Source: Lachnospiraceae bacterium UBA1766
GTDB taxonomy: Bacteria > Bacillota > Clostridia > Lachnospirales > Lachnospiraceae
Length of the DNA stretch: 43,782 nucleotides
NCBI GenBank assembly: GCA_002314715.1
Contig: DCGY01000003.1
Span: 1-43,782 of the forward strand
Direction of reading: 5' to 3'
The notes beneath the pieces were generated by a model. It ran no database searches and was not told the DNA's origin. It was given only the letters and a program-made list of their open reading frames with translations. Of this stretch, positions 43,014-43,782 are shown piece by piece (within the stretch, counting starts at the first letter, position 1; each line of letters begins with the position of its first letter). A program made the position numbers and the translations under genes.

Positions 43014-43043
43014 ATTATACCATACCAATATGGTATGAAACAA
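43014..43043 (-). promoter_or_regulatory. Promoter with palindromic operator before the GGDEF gene
   Basis: Minus strand TATAAT (complement of 43014-43019) with TTGTTT (complement of 43038-43043) 18 bases upstream. The spacer is filled almost exactly by the inverted repeat CATACCA-ATA-TGGTATG (43021-43037), seven-base arms. A protein bound here would sit on the promoter between -35 and -10, as MerR-type activators or simple repressors do. Confidence 0.55.
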
Positions 43044-43046
43044 GCA

Positions 43047-43085
43047 ATAAAAATATGCGAAACTGTCTCTTTCACAGTTTCGCAT
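43047..43085 (-). terminator. Terminator of the unknown gene at 43091
   Basis: A perfect 12-bp stem (43055-43066 with 43074-43085, ATGCGAAACTGT) and a T-rich run on the minus strand (complement of 43047-43053). It ends the upstream transcript before the GGDEF promoter. Confidence 0.85.
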
Positions 43086-43090
43086 AGGAA

Positions 43091-43555
43091 TTAACGGTTT
43101 ATCAATTTTTCCCACTGAAACGTAACCTTCGTCGCATCAATACGGAACTCATAGGCATCCGGCATTCCACCTTCTTCATCCGGAACTTCAAATTCCAGGA
43201 GATAATCCTCCTTGGTACGGAAGAAGCGTATCAGATAAGAATTTGCCACTTTTTTGTAAATGTCAGCATAATCACAGGGGGCAATGGGCTCGTCCATAAC
43301 CTCCTCCACCACATTATCATTGGCATCGTATCTGGTATAGCCTTCCTTAAGAACGGCAATGATTTCCACATTCTCCATGGTACATGTGGTTATATCCGCA
43401 TGACAGTCCGCATAGTTGCCATTTTGGGAATGCTCTGCCTTTACAATCAATGCCTCCAGGGTCAGCCGAATTGTGTCTCCTTCCCTTTGAAATTCCCGGC
43501 AGATACAATCTTCAAAGCCAAAATGATCCAGTTCATTTTTTGAAATAAAAGCCAT
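43091..43555 (-). CDS. Unknown conserved-looking soluble protein
   Basis: A 154-residue soluble protein with an acidic, beta-rich look: ISKNELDHFGFEDCICREFQ near the start, IRLTLEALIVKAEHSQNGNY, TTCTMENVEIIAVLKEGYT, and a C-terminal segment with YEFRIDATKVTFQWEKLI. Several cysteines lie in the first 60 residues. I do not recognise the family. The ATG at 43555 has a GGAGGAAG site. It has its own terminator and is divergent from the partial gene at the right edge. Confidence 0.75.
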   Translation of the reverse strand: MAFISKNELDHFGFEDCICREFQREGDTIRLTLEALIVKAEHSQNGNYADCHADITTCTMENVEIIAVLKEGYTRYDANDNVVEEVMDEPIAPCDYADIYKKVANSYLIRFFRTKEDYLLEFEVPDEEGGMPDAYEFRIDATKVTFQWEKLINR

Positions 43556-43629
43556 GTTCTTCCTCCAAATCAAAAGTAGTGTTCTTAGACATTATCATAA
43601 CACTAATTCCGCAAAAAAGATATTTATTT

Positions 43630-43664
43630 CACCAAAAGAATCGCCTGTTTTTTGGTGTTTTTTT
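43630..43664 (+). terminator. Terminator-like hairpin in the right-edge divergent gap
   Basis: CACCAAAA (43630-43637) pairs with TTTTGGTG (43650-43657), followed directly by seven T on the plus strand. There is no plus-strand gene to its left that would need it, so it may end a short antisense or leader RNA, or be chance in AT-rich DNA. Confidence 0.35.
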
Positions 43665-43667
43665 AAC

Positions 43668-43695
43668 TTGTTTTTTCACGCAAAGAGACTATAAT
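43668..43695 (+). promoter_or_regulatory. Plus-strand promoter at the right edge
   Basis: TTGTTT (43668-43673), 16-base spacer, perfect TATAAT (43690-43695). It points out of the window to the right. Confidence 0.5.
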
Positions 43696-43782
43696 GTGCC
43701 TTGAAAATACAAAAAAGAAACCTGATGATGACAATGAATGGCACATAAATCCGGTCCCCGACAACTTCTATCTTACGAAAAA
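43694..43782 (+). CDS. Right-edge partial ORF, uncertain start
   Basis: From the ATG at 43694 the frame stays open to the window edge: MCLENTKKKPDDDNEWHINP and then VPDNFYLTK. The composition looks like a real protein, but the ATG overlaps the -10 box and has no ribosome binding site, so the true start may be a later codon or the ORF may be chance. Product unknown. Confidence 0.35.
   Translation, partial: MCLENTKKKPDDDNEWHINPVPDNFYLTK

Overview
The window reads as a chromosomal segment of a Gram-positive, Clostridia-type bacterium, most likely a gut or rumen member of the Lachnospiraceae. This rests on strong AGGAGG-type ribosome binding sites, moderate GC, FtsEX with a secreted M23 hydrolase, a YjfB-type motility protein, GGDEF proteins and intracellular plant-glycan hydrolases (GH115, GH43, a domain-swapped GH3). 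No rRNA, tRNA, CRISPR array, insertion sequence or phage module was seen.

Layout. (1) 1-1000: left-edge start of an unidentified gene and an AT-rich lipoprotein gene. (2) 1238-6942: a xylan side-chain locus, with GH43 and GH115 on the minus strand and a divergent AraC-type regulator. (3) 6984-9921: a LacI-type sugar-sensor/GGDEF fusion divergent from a PHP phosphoesterase. (4) 9987-14757: a TIR-TM-Sel1 protein convergent with a hybrid histidine kinase, then a small membrane protein. (5) 14857-20227: a cell-envelope operon running PucR/CdaR-like regulator, ftsE, ftsX, M23 hydrolase, S41 protease. (6) 20381-26093: YjfB-like protein, CvfB-like S1 protein, acyl-ACP thioesterase, permuted GH3 and a glycerol-1-phosphate-dehydrogenase-like enzyme. 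(7) 26306-32925: a plus-strand operon with an iron-sulfur aldo/keto reductase, a nickel ECF transporter (NikMN/Q/O type) and LarB, LarC, LarE, which make the nickel-pincer nucleotide (NPN) cofactor; no LarA-type apoenzyme lies in the window. (8) 32968-38566: DUF1292 protein and a two-component system with a large FtsX-type ABC exporter. (9) 38728-39012: an XRE-type gene lacking a start. (10) 39209-41261: a formate/nitrite-type channel with a translationally coupled 36-aa membrane peptide, and a LysR regulator. (11) 41500-43782: membrane GGDEF protein with an unknown partner, a further unknown protein and a right-edge partial ORF.

The parts that invite most attention are the NPN cassette without its client enzyme, the TIR-Sel1 membrane protein, the tiny peptide coupled to the formate channel, and several operator-like repeats placed exactly in promoters. 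Start codons were re-chosen from ribosome binding sites in many genes. All family assignments come from reading the sequence, with no database search.
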